Assembly: GCF_019968605.1 (NCBI RefSeq)
Contig: NZ_CP082966.1
Span: 793,001-857,000, forward strand
DNA: 64,000 nucleotides
Reading direction: 5' to 3'
Source: Polaribacter litorisediminis
Lineage (GTDB): Bacteria > Bacteroidota > Bacteroidia > Flavobacteriales > Flavobacteriaceae
Part shown: piece after piece, positions 36,227 through 45,611 of the stretch
How positions within the stretch are numbered: the stretch's first letter is position 1
How the letters are laid out: every line of letters starts with the position of its first letter
The notes under the pieces: generated by a model
Seen by the model: only the letters and a program-made list of their open reading frames with translations
What the model was told of the DNA's origin: nothing
Database searches by the model: none
Translations under genes and position numbers: made by a program

Positions 36227-38350
36227 CTATATCAATTCTTTTTCTTTTAAAGATTTTTTTAAACGGTTATGATTTTCCCAAAATCTATCTTCTATCTTTT
36301 GAAAAACTTCATCATATTTAGGGTGATTAGAAAGAGATTTAACTAATGGATCTTCTTCAAGAAACAATAATATCCAATATTGGAAACCATCTTGCAAACT
36401 AAATTTATTGTAAGCTTCTATAGCTTTATCTGGTTTATTTTCATAAATATATAGCATAGCTAAACTTGCCTCTTTATAGATTGACTCATCTTTATCCAAG
36501 TAGTCTTTATATTTATTAATATATACTTCCTCTTTATCAGAAAATCCCATTTTTTTATAGGTATAAGCAATTTTTATGTTTTCTGCAGGATACAGGTCAA
36601 TTTTATTAGTTGAAAGTATATGAATATATTTCTCGTAAAAAACCAATGCATTATCGTAATCCTCTTGAAAATAATACGTTTTGGCTAATTCTTGAGTGAT
36701 ATCAGCGCGAGTAGTATCTTTTCGCCACTCCAAAAGCATTTTTTTTCTCAAGGAATTTAAATCTTTGTTGTTAGCATAATCTATAAAATTTTTTAAGTAA
36801 GTAGAATATTGATTTTCAGGATTATATTTTAAAGATTCTTCAATGTATTTTGAAGCTTCTTTAGCAAACCCATTTTGCACTAATGCATTACTCAAGTTTA
36901 GATAGATAAAGCTTTTAGAAATACTATCGTTAGCTTCTACATTCAATTTTATTCCTTTTAATGCATACGTAAGATACTTATTTGTATCTGGAACAACTCT
37001 AGCATATAAATCAGATAAAATTAGTACTACAGAGGAAGCATTTGGGTTGTAATCTAGTGCTTTTTCAAGGTAAGGTATTGCTAACCTAAATTCGTTTGCG
37101 TTTATATAATATAGCGCTTTTGCAATCAGAGACAATTCAGAGGTAGAGTCATACAACAAGGAATTGTCTGCAAATTCATTTAATTTGTCTAAATATTTCT
37201 TTTCAATTTTATTAACATCTAAATAATAGTAACAAATTGCAATTTGAGCATGTGCATTAGCGTATTTTGAATCTTTTTCTATCGCTTTTTCAAAATTCAG
37301 TATGGCCTTATTTAAACCTGCTTCACTTTGCTCATTTTGATTTTCTAATCCTTTTAAATAATAATCATAAGCCAATATGTTTTCTGTTGGTTTTTTATTT
37401 ATTTGTTGCAACTCTGCTGGTGTTACTTTTGCTTTTATGGCTTCTGCAATTTTTTTTGCAACCGTATTTTGCAATGAGAATACATCTACAACCTTATTGT
37501 TATATTGTTGTGCCCAAATTGGCATATCATTAGAAGCATCAATTAATTGAATGTTTAGTAAAACTTGATTTCCAATACGTTGTCCACTTCCTTCTAATAA
37601 ATAGGCAACATTCAATTCTTCAGCAATTTCTATTACAGTTTTATTCGTGTTTCTATATTTTTCAACAGATGTTCTACTAATAACTCTTAAATCTTCTATT
37701 TTTTGTAAGTTGTTAAGTGTAGATTCCATAAGTCCATTTACAAAATACAAGTTTGTAGAATCACTACTCATATTTTTAAAAGGCAAAATTGCTATAGACT
37801 TTTTAGAATCGTTAAAACTTACTTCTGATTTTTGACTATTGTTTTGAATAAACAGGTAGGAAACAATAGCAATTATTAAAATAGTAGTCAAAACAACTGG
37901 GTTGCGATATTTTTTAAAAAAGCTTGTGTTATCTTCTTCAACAAAAATTTCAGCTTCAATTTTTTCAGCTTCAATTTCTGGTTCAATTTCTATTTCAACT
38001 TCTGGTTCTTCAGTAGTTTCTTTTCTAGATTCTCCAGGAGAAAATCCGTAATGCTCTCTAAAGCATTTTATAAAGTAAGAATTGTTGCTAAACCCAACTT
38101 GATAGGAAATTTCAGAAACAGTAAGTTCTGTTTCCTTTAGCAATTCCATTCCTTTTTGAAGACGAACTTGCCGTATAAATTGACTTGCACTGAGTTCTGT
38201 TTGCTTTTTTATTTTTCTAAGCAAATTTGAACGACTCATATGCATCATGTCAGCCAACTCAGAAACCCCAAATTGTTCATCAGATAGGTTCTCTAAAATA
38301 AGCGCTTCAGCTTCTTTAATAAATTTTCCTTTGTATGAGATCGTAGACAT
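36227..38350 (-). CDS. AraC-type regulator with membrane anchor and TPR domain
   Basis: 707 residues. Unusual order for AraC: the helix-turn-helix is N-terminal (residues ~10-110; SRSNLLRKIKKQTELSASQF and ISYQVGFSNNSYFIKCFRE), then an acidic Glu/Ile-rich linker, one membrane helix (~155-172), a TolB-like segment (KSIAILPFKNMSSD) as in FlgO/adenylate-cyclase-linked sensors, and about eight TPR repeats on the far side. So a one-component membrane receptor that reads an extracytoplasmic signal. Divergent from the ankyrin-acyltransferase operon, its likely target. Confidence 0.9.
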   Translation of the reverse strand: MSTISYKGKFIKEAEALILENLSDEQFGVSELADMMHMSRSNLLRKIKKQTELSASQFIRQVRLQKGMELLKETELTVSEISYQVGFSNNSYFIKCFREHYGFSPGESRKETTEEPEVEIEIEPEIEAEKIEAEIFVEEDNTSFFKKYRNPVVLTTILIIAIVSYLFIQNNSQKSEVSFNDSKKSIAILPFKNMSSDSTNLYFVNGLMESTLNNLQKIEDLRVISRTSVEKYRNTNKTVIEIAEELNVAYLLEGSGQRIGNQVLLNIQLIDASNDMPIWAQQYNNKVVDVFSLQNTVAKKIAEAIKAKVTPAELQQINKKPTENILAYDYYLKGLENQNEQSEAGLNKAILNFEKAIEKDSKYANAHAQIAICYYYLDVNKIEKKYLDKLNEFADNSLLYDSTSELSLIAKALYYINANEFRLAIPYLEKALDYNPNASSVVLILSDLYARVVPDTNKYLTYALKGIKLNVEANDSISKSFIYLNLSNALVQNGFAKEASKYIEESLKYNPENQYSTYLKNFIDYANNKDLNSLRKKMLLEWRKDTTRADITQELAKTYYFQEDYDNALVFYEKYIHILSTNKIDLYPAENIKIAYTYKKMGFSDKEEVYINKYKDYLDKDESIYKEASLAMLYIYENKPDKAIEAYNKFSLQDGFQYWILLFLEEDPLVKSLSNHPKYDEVFQKIEDRFWENHNRLKKSLKEKELI

Positions 38351-38367
38351 GTTGTTTTTGATTACCC

Positions 38368-38375
38368 CAAAAGTA
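38368..38375 (-). promoter_or_regulatory. -7 element (TACTTTTG) of the AraC-TPR gene
   Basis: On the minus strand TACTTTTG fits TAnnTTTG, 18 bp before the ATG at 38350. No clear TTG -33 box. Confidence 0.5.
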
Positions 38376-38436
38376 TCAATTTTTATTTTAAAATAAAACG
38401 GATTAATTTTAAAAATCCCCGTTTAAAAAAGCGGTT

Positions 38437-38469
38437 TGCGTCATAATTTATATCGCTGCATCATAATTT
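38437..38469. promoter_or_regulatory. Direct repeat TGCRTCATAATTT x2, period 20
   Basis: TGCGTCATAATTT at 38437 and TGCATCATAATTT at 38457 differ at one base and are about two helical turns apart, the geometry bound by AraC-family proteins. It lies in the gap between the AraC-TPR gene and the divergent operon. Confidence 0.65.
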
Positions 38470-38510
38470 TCAATTGATCATCAAACTTTATATATAAGGC
38501 TACATAAGGG

Positions 38511-38543
38511 TTGTAAGCAAACTTAGTTCTTGTTGCATCTTTG
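38511..38543 (+). promoter_or_regulatory. Likely promoter of the ankyrin gene operon
   Basis: TTG at 38511, 22-bp spacer, CATCTTTG at 38536 (one mismatch to TAnnTTTG). The ATG is 43 bp downstream; the AraC-like repeats end 42 bp before the TTG. Confidence 0.45.
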
Positions 38544-38585
38544 TATCAACAAAAATAAAGTTATTAATCATTACAAATTTAAATT

Positions 38586-39179
38586 ATGAAAACACTTAAA
38601 ATCACCTCAATTAAAATGACAGTTCAGATGTTGTTACTTACACTTTTATTAACAAGTTCATGTGCACAATCTGATAAAAAAACAAACTCAGCTAAAACTA
38701 CTGAAACAACAAAAAGTGTAACCAAGCCAAGTATGGATATCCATGCAGCTGTACTCACTGGAAATTTAGAAGCAGTAAAACAACATATTGAAGCTGGATC
38801 TGATATCAATCAAAAAGAGGCAATGTCTGGTTCTACACCATTAATGTCTGCAGCCACATTCAATAAAACCGAAATCGCAAAAGCATTAATCAATGCTGAC
38901 GCAGATTTAACTATTAAAAATAATGATGGAGGTACAGCTTTGCATACTGCAGCATTTTTTGGACGAATAGAAATTGTACAATTATTAATTGATGCCAAAG
39001 CAGATAAAACGGTTCGTAATAATTTTGGAGCTACACCTAGGGAAATAGTAATATCCGACTTCGCTCAAATGAAACCTATATATGAAATGTTAACTCAACA
39101 ATTACAACCAATGGGCTTTACATTAGATTTTGATGAATTGCAAAAAGCAAGACCTGTTGTTGCTATGATGTTACAATAA
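38586..39179 (+). CDS. Periplasmic ankyrin-repeat lipoprotein
   Basis: 197 residues; signal peptide with lipobox TSSC then AQSD. Residues ~50-150 carry three ankyrin repeats (GSTPLMSAATFNKTEIAKAL, GGTALHTAAFFGRIEIVQLL, GATPREIVIS). Ankyrin lipoproteins are protein-binding modules. First gene of the operon divergent from the AraC-TPR regulator; 12 bp from the acyltransferase gene. Partner unknown. Confidence 0.85.
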   Translation: MKTLKITSIKMTVQMLLLTLLLTSSCAQSDKKTNSAKTTETTKSVTKPSMDIHAAVLTGNLEAVKQHIEAGSDINQKEAMSGSTPLMSAATFNKTEIAKALINADADLTIKNNDGGTALHTAAFFGRIEIVQLLIDAKADKTVRNNFGATPREIVISDFAQMKPIYEMLTQQLQPMGFTLDFDELQKARPVVAMMLQ

Positions 39180-39191
39180 AAACAAAATACA

Positions 39192-40298
39192 ATGACAACA
39201 GAAAGAAGATACGATATAGATTGGCTAAGAGTAATAGCCATTGGTTTGCTATTGATTTATCATATAGCCATTATTTTTCAACCTTGGGCAATGTTTATAG
39301 GCTTTATTCGAAGTGAAGAAGCGTTAGAAGGATTGTGGAAACCAATGACGATGTTGAATGTTTGGAGAATTCCTTTATTGTTTTTTGTATCAGGAATGGG
39401 TTTATATTTTGCAATGAAAAAAAGAAATTGGAGGCAATTATTACTAGAAAGAGGTAAAAGAATTCTATTGCCTTTTGTTTTCGGTTATTTTGCAATTACA
39501 CCATTACACATGTATATTTTTCAAGAGCATTATAATATGTCATTGAGCTATTTTTCGCATATGGGGCATTTATGGTTTTTAGGAAATATTTTTGTCTATG
39601 TATTATTGTTGTCTCCGCTGTTTTTTTATTTAAAGAAAAACGACGATGGTAAATTTAAAAAAATAGTTTCTCAAGTTATGAGTTATGCTATGGGGCCAAT
39701 CTCTATATCGCTTTTTTTTATGTTAGAAGTGTTTTTTGTAAAACCACAATTATTTGAAATGTATGCAGAAAACTGGCACGGATTTTTTATAGGATTTCTA
39801 GCATTCTTTTTTGGATACCTCTTTGTCTATAGTGGAGCTTCCTTTTGGCAAACAGTTTCAAAATGGAAATGGTTATATATTGGTTTGGCAACGATTCTCT
39901 TTGTTATTCGTTTTACAGGATTTGAGTCAATATCAAATATGTACTTTACTTCTATAGAATCAATCTCTTGGATATTAGGTGTCTTTGGACTTGGTTATTG
40001 CTACCTAAATAAACCAAGTAAATTACTTAGCTACTTGAGTGCTGCTGTTTATCCTGTGTATATCATTCACATGTTTGTGTTGTATGTAGGAGCCTTATTA
40101 ATTTTGCCTATAGAGCTGCATCCTATGTTACAATTTATTGGAATTACAATCTTCACATTCATTTTTTGTTTCTTAATTTATGAATTCATCTTAAAAAGGG
40201 TTGCATTCTTGAGACCTTTATTTGGTTTGAAATGGAATTTTAAAACTGTGGAATCAAAAACGTTGAAAACATCTAATATCAAATCTGAAGCTTTATAA
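39192..40298 (+). CDS. Acyltransferase 3 family integral membrane protein
   Basis: 368 residues, ten predicted helices. The N-terminal RYDIDWLRVIAIGLLLIYH has the conserved Arg and His of the acyltransferase 3 (OafB/WecH-like) group, and GMGLYFAMKKR...RGKRILLPFVF is typical. Such proteins transfer acyl groups to sugars, peptides or lipids at the membrane. The operon setting suggests envelope modification in response to the AraC-TPR sensor. Confidence 0.88.
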   Translation: MTTERRYDIDWLRVIAIGLLLIYHIAIIFQPWAMFIGFIRSEEALEGLWKPMTMLNVWRIPLLFFVSGMGLYFAMKKRNWRQLLLERGKRILLPFVFGYFAITPLHMYIFQEHYNMSLSYFSHMGHLWFLGNIFVYVLLLSPLFFYLKKNDDGKFKKIVSQVMSYAMGPISISLFFMLEVFFVKPQLFEMYAENWHGFFIGFLAFFFGYLFVYSGASFWQTVSKWKWLYIGLATILFVIRFTGFESISNMYFTSIESISWILGVFGLGYCYLNKPSKLLSYLSAAVYPVYIIHMFVLYVGALLILPIELHPMLQFIGITIFTFIFCFLIYEFILKRVAFLRPLFGLKWNFKTVESKTLKTSNIKSEAL

Positions 40299-40318
40299 TC
40301 AAATTTAATTCTTAAACC

Positions 40319-41026
40319 ATGATAAAATTATTTAGAAAAAATAGACTAAAAATGCTAACGAATAACAAAGTTGGAGCTTATGTAGCCTATGCAGCTGGAG
40401 AAATTATTTTGGTTATTGTAGGAATTCTTATTGCTTTAGCAATTAACGAACACTCAAATAATGAAAAGAAATTAGAATTAAGGAATTCTTATATTAATCA
40501 ATTAAATAATGAGGCAGATCGAAATCTTAAAAAGCTTAGTGTACTGAATAATGAGGCAAACCAAATGCTAAAAGATTTAAATACAATATTTAAATTACTA
40601 TTAGATAAAGATTATGATAATCCTAAATTAGCAACAAAATCTTTTTTTCTAATTGTTTCAAAGAAATTTTTTCCAGTAACAATAACTTACGAAAATTTAA
40701 AATTTTCTGGTGATGTAAAACTTTTTGATGATTTAAATTTAAGGAATACAATTTCTGAAACTTACGAAACTTTTATTCCTATAGAAAAACTCGAAGCTTC
40801 AGAACAACAAGCAATAGAGGCCTATTATGAGAACTTTTTAATGCCTAAAGTTCAATTTAGAAACATGGGTATTACTTCAGAAAGTTATGGAAAAGATATT
40901 TATTTCGAAAATATGGTTTTAACCAGAATGACCACTATTGCTCAAAATAAAGAGGCATATACCAATGCTATCGAATCATTAAAGAAACTGAAAAATACGT
41001 TTGCTGAATTACAAAATATAAATTAA
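40319..41026 (+). CDS. DUF6090-like membrane protein
   Basis: 235 residues. The start (MIKLFRKNRLKMLTNNKVG, then AYAAGEIILVIVGILIALAI) is the signature of the DUF6090 family, abundant in Flavobacteriaceae: one membrane helix, then an extracytoplasmic coiled-coil-rich region (ASEQQAIEAYYENFL). Function unknown. 20 bp after the acyltransferase gene, so in the same operon. Confidence 0.85.
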   Translation: MIKLFRKNRLKMLTNNKVGAYVAYAAGEIILVIVGILIALAINEHSNNEKKLELRNSYINQLNNEADRNLKKLSVLNNEANQMLKDLNTIFKLLLDKDYDNPKLATKSFFLIVSKKFFPVTITYENLKFSGDVKLFDDLNLRNTISETYETFIPIEKLEASEQQAIEAYYENFLMPKVQFRNMGITSESYGKDIYFENMVLTRMTTIAQNKEAYTNAIESLKKLKNTFAELQNIN

Positions 41027-41113
41027 AACATGCTTGATTCTAGATTGGTTTATTGTTTAAATTTTGATTTGTATTTTACAAAAAAATAAAACAATCTAAA
41101 AATCAATCCTATT

Positions 41114-42145
41114 ATGAAACAAAATAAAACAAAAAAGATGCTTAAAGTATTACTTATTCTTGCCAGTTTATTTTCATTGACTTTTGTTCCATGGACTTTA
41201 GTTAAAGCTTGGGGGAAACCATTACCAGATACAATTCAAGAACAATTAGACGAAGCTCTTAATTATGATTTTGAAGGAATGATTGTTTATATTGATAAAG
41301 CAGATCAAGAACCTCAAAGTTTTGCTTCAGGTTGGCATAATCGAGAATCTAAAATTCCTGCAAAAAGGGATGCTTTATATAAAATTGCTAGTATTAGTAA
41401 ATTGTATGATGCAGTTGCTGTTACTAAATTAGTAAGTCAAGGTCGTCTTTCTCTTGATAAAACTTTAGCAGACTACTTACCAGAACTTAAAGGTCAAATA
41501 GAAAATGCAGATAAAATTACATTAAGACTAATGATTCAGCATAAAAGTGGTATTCCTAATTTTACAGATACTCCAAGATTTTGGGAAAATCCAGTAAGAA
41601 CTTATGAAGAAAATCTTGCTTTAATTACAGGTAAATCTGCAAATTTTGAACCTGGTGAAGATTATGAATATTGCAATACAAATTATTTGTTGATTAATAA
41701 AATAATGGATAACGAATTAGGTTTTAACAATTTTCAATTCATAAAAAAAGAAGTTTTAAACCCATTGGGTTTAACAAACACATATAGTTCGCTTAAAGAA
41801 GTAAATATTGATAATGTAATGAGTGGCTATCACATTGGCTATCCTTATGATGTAAAAGAAAACGATTATGGAATGCACGCATCTGCAGAAGACGTTGGTG
41901 TTTTTCTTAGAGCATTAAACAATGGGGCTTTATTTAATGAAGGTGAGCAAGAAATATATTCCTCTATTTATGAATATGAACATTCTGGTTGGGTTCCTGG
42001 TTATCAAAGTTTTGCAAAATATTACAAAGATATTGATGCTGTAATTGTAACATTCTATAACACAACCGATCCTAAACTGTATAATTGGAATCTATCAGAA
42101 ATTATAAATAAAAGAATTTATAAAATAGTAAAAAAACAAAAATAG
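41114..42145 (+). CDS. Secreted serine hydrolase (beta-lactamase-like), short form
   Basis: 343 residues with signal peptide (VLLILASLFSLTFVPW). PF00144 domain with SISK (YKIASISKLY), YCN (YEYCNTNY, Cys in the middle position) and HSG (YEHSGWVPG). It lacks the C-terminal extension of the others. The gap before it is 87 bp and the next gene starts 1 bp after its stop, tying it to the CPBP protease. Confidence 0.88.
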   Translation: MKQNKTKKMLKVLLILASLFSLTFVPWTLVKAWGKPLPDTIQEQLDEALNYDFEGMIVYIDKADQEPQSFASGWHNRESKIPAKRDALYKIASISKLYDAVAVTKLVSQGRLSLDKTLADYLPELKGQIENADKITLRLMIQHKSGIPNFTDTPRFWENPVRTYEENLALITGKSANFEPGEDYEYCNTNYLLINKIMDNELGFNNFQFIKKEVLNPLGLTNTYSSLKEVNIDNVMSGYHIGYPYDVKENDYGMHASAEDVGVFLRALNNGALFNEGEQEIYSSIYEYEHSGWVPGYQSFAKYYKDIDAVIVTFYNTTDPKLYNWNLSEIINKRIYKIVKKQK

Positions 42146-42146
42146 C

Positions 42147-43013
42147 ATGAAAACACAAATTCAAGAAAGATCCATAGAAAGAAATAAAACTTGGAAAACA
42201 ATCTTTCTATTTCTTGCAATCGTTATTCTTCTTACTTCACCTTTTCATTATGCCATAGTTAATTTATATCCATCACGAATATATGTTGGAGCTATCATGT
42301 GGTGTCCTGCAATTGCTGCATTTATTACCCTAAAAATAAAAGGTCGTAATATTTCATCGCTACATTGGAATTGGGGAAATTGGAAATATATCCGATGGTC
42401 TTATATTGTTCCTGCCTTATATGGTATAATCACTTATGTGCTTATTTGGATTTTCGGTTTTGGAAATTTAGCCAATAGCGAAGCCATTACTGAATGGGGA
42501 AAAGAACTTGGCTTATTTGGCATAGGCACTTTAAACCCAACATCAATAACGATCATAGCTATTATGTTGTTAGCAACTATAGAGGTTATTAGAGCCTCTG
42601 CAACAACATTAGGGGAAGAAATTGGATGGCGAGGATTTTTTATCTATGAATTAAGAAAGGTTCTTTCATTTACTGGTGTATCAATTTTTAGCGGATTGAT
42701 ATGGTCTTTTTGGCATTGGCCATTGCTAGTTTACTATAGTAACAATGTCCTATTAGAATTTACAACGTTCACTATCGTAATTGTTTCTATGTCATTTATC
42801 ATGACTTATTACACGTTTAAGTCTAAAAGTCTATGGCCAGCAGTAATTTTTCATGCAGTCAGTAATGTATACATTCAAAAAATAATGCCACCTCTAACTA
42901 TAAAAGTTGAAGGAACAGAGCAATGGCTTGGCGAAAACGGAATTATGTTTGCAATTGTTACCTGCATTTTTGGAATTTACTTTTGGAAAAAAGGATTGAA
43001 GGAACAATTATAA
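42147..43013 (+). CDS. CPBP intramembrane metalloprotease
   Basis: 288 residues, seven or eight helices. Motifs: TTLGEEIGWRGFFIYEL (glutamate pair and Arg), FWHWPLL and VIFHAVSN. Belongs to the Abi/CAAX-like group. Tight coupling (1 bp) to the serine hydrolase gene suggests a shared substrate or stress response. A second CPBP gene with its own repressor is at 24270. Confidence 0.9.
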   Translation: MKTQIQERSIERNKTWKTIFLFLAIVILLTSPFHYAIVNLYPSRIYVGAIMWCPAIAAFITLKIKGRNISSLHWNWGNWKYIRWSYIVPALYGIITYVLIWIFGFGNLANSEAITEWGKELGLFGIGTLNPTSITIIAIMLLATIEVIRASATTLGEEIGWRGFFIYELRKVLSFTGVSIFSGLIWSFWHWPLLVYYSNNVLLEFTTFTIVIVSMSFIMTYYTFKSKSLWPAVIFHAVSNVYIQKIMPPLTIKVEGTEQWLGENGIMFAIVTCIFGIYFWKKGLKEQL

Positions 43014-43109
43014 ATCAACTTACCTCTTAGGTTTTACGGCTTGGTAATTTTAATTTTCCAAAGTATTAACCTGTAAAAAAAACAAATATCACATTAAAAA
43101 TACAAACAA

Positions 43110-43589
43110 ATGAATCACTCTGAAAACACATCAAACAATGCACCCAAGGTTGTTAAACGTAAATCTCACCCATTTTGGCAATTTTTTTGGCTCACTTTTC
43201 TTGTTGTTTCGCTTTGGTATGCTTGGTATTCATTCTATGCGTCATCCAACGATATAACTTGGACAAATGACATTGAGTCCGCACAAAAGCTTGCTGTCAA
43301 TTCAGACAAAAATATCATGATATTCTTTACAGGGACATGGTGCTCTCCTTGTAAAATAATGAAACGTCAAGTTTTTGCTGATGATGAAGTTAAGAAAGCT
43401 ATGGATGAGAAAATTATATCTCTAGAAATTAATATTGATGATCCGAATTCTCAAGCGCTAGTAAAGCAATATAATATCGGTGCAACACCAACAACCATTT
43501 TTATTTATCCTTCAGGAAAAGTGATTGATTATGCTGTTGGAAAAGTGGATAAATCAAAATTCCTTGAAATGATTAAAAGTTTGAAATAA
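43110..43589 (+). CDS. Membrane-anchored thioredoxin-like protein
   Basis: 159 residues: a single membrane helix near residues 24-40, then a thioredoxin fold with redox motif WCSPC (FTGTWCSPCKIMKR), and the cis-Pro region GATPTTIFIYP. Oriented with the fold outside, it would reduce or oxidise periplasmic cysteines. 96 bp after the CPBP gene. DsbD-gamma/thioredoxin_7-like. Confidence 0.88.
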   Translation: MNHSENTSNNAPKVVKRKSHPFWQFFWLTFLVVSLWYAWYSFYASSNDITWTNDIESAQKLAVNSDKNIMIFFTGTWCSPCKIMKRQVFADDEVKKAMDEKIISLEINIDDPNSQALVKQYNIGATPTTIFIYPSGKVIDYAVGKVDKSKFLEMIKSLK

Positions 43590-44233
43590 TTTTTTAATTA
43601 ATAAATGTATAAATAATAAAAAAAAATGGATCAAGTTTCCTAAACCTTAGAATGTAGAAATTCAATAATTAAAAAGACCATGAACTCTATAAAGCATTTT
43701 TTTTAATAAAGATCATATAGTTCTTTATCGGTTATTATTTCCTCAAAACACAAAATTCTTCAAAGCTAAGTTACATAATGCGCAGTTATAGTCCTCTTTC
43801 GTAAACTACAGGGTCTATAACGCCATTATGTAAAATAGCAGCTTTCCAACGCTCAAATAGTTATTATCAATATCATTTTAGCAGTTTAATAATTAGTGTT
43901 CTTGTTCAAAGAATATTAAATGTAAAGCCTTACTTTCATAGCTCAAATTCGTAAGTAAAATCTATTACTTATCTCATTCAAGCTGCACAAAACCATCGCT
44001 AAGTCCAAGTATTCCTTATCTCAAGTCTTTGTTTGTTTCATTTCACTAACCAATAGATTTTAGTCCACTTTCCCCACCACCCTTTCAAAGGTGTAGGTTC
44101 CAGCAATTAGTAATGTTTGCCATGTGTCTGCGGTAGTTTCACTCCATTCTATCAATTCACCTCAATGCTTCCTTTCATCCAGCAACTTCGGTTTCCTTTC
44201 TCTCATTCCATTCAACCACCTCAACACTGCGCA
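43590..44233. other. Long non-coding stretch with decayed sequence
   Basis: About 640 bp without an intact gene. Its right half is less AT-rich than the neighbourhood and includes a short relic frame on the minus strand (44060-44161). Stops are scattered in all frames, as in decayed DNA. Confidence 0.6.
44060..44161 (-). pseudogene. 33-codon C-terminal relic, unrecognised
   Basis: The minus strand reads GELIEWSETTADTWQTLLIA and continues GTYTFERVVGKVD before a TAA; there is no start codon and a stop precedes it. The composition is protein-like. Family not recognised. Confidence 0.3.
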
Positions 44234-44268
44234 TAAAAAAAGAACGTTTTGAAAAAAAAACGTTCTTT
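44234..44268 (-). terminator. Terminator of the hip operon
   Basis: AAAGAACGTTTT, 6-nt loop, AAAACGTTCTTT: a perfect 12-bp stem. On the minus strand it is followed by a T run, 74 bp after the hipT stop. Confidence 0.85.
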
Positions 44269-44341
44269 CTTTATTTTTCCAATACGACAACATCACTAAT
44301 TACCTCTACCTACGCGCTTTTCCCCTGAAAGTTAGTTTGAA

Positions 44342-45286
44342 TTATTCAATGCGTTGGTATCTAATTTCTAAAACAGTTTTGTAAGCTGTTTTCATTTCAT
44401 TCGATAAAAAAGAAGTATTGATCAGTTGTATTGCTTTCAGTTTATTTTTTAATATACGTTTAAAAACGCCTTTAATTTGTTTGTCTGTTAAATCCAAGTC
44501 AATGCCTAATTGTTCAAAATGTTCTTTTTTTAGATTACTTTTTTTTCCTGCTAAGGTCAAAGCAAGTTCTTCTGTGTCCTCTGGCAATACAATAGTCACA
44601 TTCAATAAATCATAGGCTGGGGCCAATGTCCAACCAGAAATTCCTTCAATCATAGAAAAATTCTTCAAATGCATATCATTATTACCTGTTAAAAAACTAA
44701 ACAAGGCCAATTCAAAAAAGAAAATTTTATCCAATTGTGTATTACTCGAATACTGCCCAATGGCTTTACCTATTTTTTCCATAGAACTTTTATACTTGTC
44801 AAAAGCTTCTGTAATTTGAAAAAAATCAATCATATGTATTTTATCTCCTTCAAGGGTTCTATCAATACGTTTGGTGATATACGATAACTCTCCTGATGTC
44901 AATCGTATCAAACTAGAAGGCACTACGTTAATACCAAATGCTTCTGCAATACGCATGGTCAAATGCTCGTTTTCTGGCATTTCTTTAAATTCTAAGGAAG
45001 GTGGTTTAAAGATGTAATTACCTCCCAAAGCTCCAACTACAGTAAGTCTTGGTGTTTCTTTTGTAGTATTGTTGGTATCCAAAGACATCGATAGTTTCGG
45101 TTGCACTCCTGGTACAGCAATACTTCTAGAGATTACATCTTTAGCCAAAGCATCCATTTCTGTAATACCATATGGGAGTTCTGGTGGGGTAGTAGTCCCA
45201 AAGAATTCCAAAGCACATCTTTCATGAAAATCAATTTCATTTACTAAGGCTTCATAACAATACAAACAATGTTTTTTAGTTTTCAT
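44342..45286 (-). CDS. hipT: HipT-like Ser/Thr kinase toxin (HipA C-terminal part)
   Basis: 314 residues. It has the kinase core of HipA without the N-subdomain-1: the Ser-containing Gly-rich loop segment SRSIAVPGVQPKLS near residue 55, catalytic loop GNNDMHLKN, and APAYDLL for metal binding. An N-terminal CLYCYE...HERC cluster looks like a small zinc knuckle. HipA/HipT kinases phosphorylate glutamyl- or tryptophanyl-tRNA synthetase and stop growth. It overlaps the HipS-like gene by 11 bp. Symbol by analogy with hipBST; target unknown. Confidence 0.82.
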   Translation of the reverse strand: MKTKKHCLYCYEALVNEIDFHERCALEFFGTTTPPELPYGITEMDALAKDVISRSIAVPGVQPKLSMSLDTNNTTKETPRLTVVGALGGNYIFKPPSLEFKEMPENEHLTMRIAEAFGINVVPSSLIRLTSGELSYITKRIDRTLEGDKIHMIDFFQITEAFDKYKSSMEKIGKAIGQYSSNTQLDKIFFFELALFSFLTGNNDMHLKNFSMIEGISGWTLAPAYDLLNVTIVLPEDTEELALTLAGKKSNLKKEHFEQLGIDLDLTDKQIKGVFKRILKNKLKAIQLINTSFLSNEMKTAYKTVLEIRYQRIE

Positions 45287-45611
45287 GAGGCTCTTTTATA
45301 GGTTCAACACTTACAGCGCCTATACAGTTTTGGCAACAAGCCAACAGTAAGCCCATTCTGTCATTTTGTTTAATCTTCCAGTTTTTAGTAGCTACGTTTA
45401 ATAACCATCCTTCTGGGATCAATCCTTCAAAAAAAGCGAACAAGCGATTATTGATATAAGGTGCTGTTCTCACTGGCATACTAAAAGTAATAAATGCTTC
45501 TGGATGCTTTTCAACATAGACTGCACCATAAGCAAAAACATAATCTCCTTCGTCGGTTTCTGTAATCGTACCTGCCAAAATTTCTTTGTAATATACCTTA
45601 CCTTGTCTCAT
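45276..45611 (-). CDS. hipS: HipS-like protein (HipA N-terminal domain alone)
   Basis: 111 residues matching the HipA N-subdomain-1 (couple_hipA) that is part of HipA in the two-gene systems: YVEKHPEAFITFSMPVR, FAFFEGLIPEGWLL. In tripartite hipBST loci this small protein, not HipB, neutralises the kinase. Overlaps hipB by 14 bp and hipT by 11 bp, so the three are translationally coupled. Inhibition here is inferred. Confidence 0.82.
   Translation of the reverse strand: MRQGKVYYKEILAGTITETDEGDYVFAYGAVYVEKHPEAFITFSMPVRTAPYINNRLFAFFEGLIPEGWLLNVATKNWKIKQNDRMGLLLACCQNCIGAVSVEPIKEPHEN

Noticed and set aside
37930..38020. Short DNA repeats (TTCAATTTC...) resembling a repeat array
   Set aside because: They encode the acidic Glu/Ile linker of the AraC-TPR protein; low-complexity coding sequence, not a CRISPR. 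No CRISPR array was found anywhere in the window.
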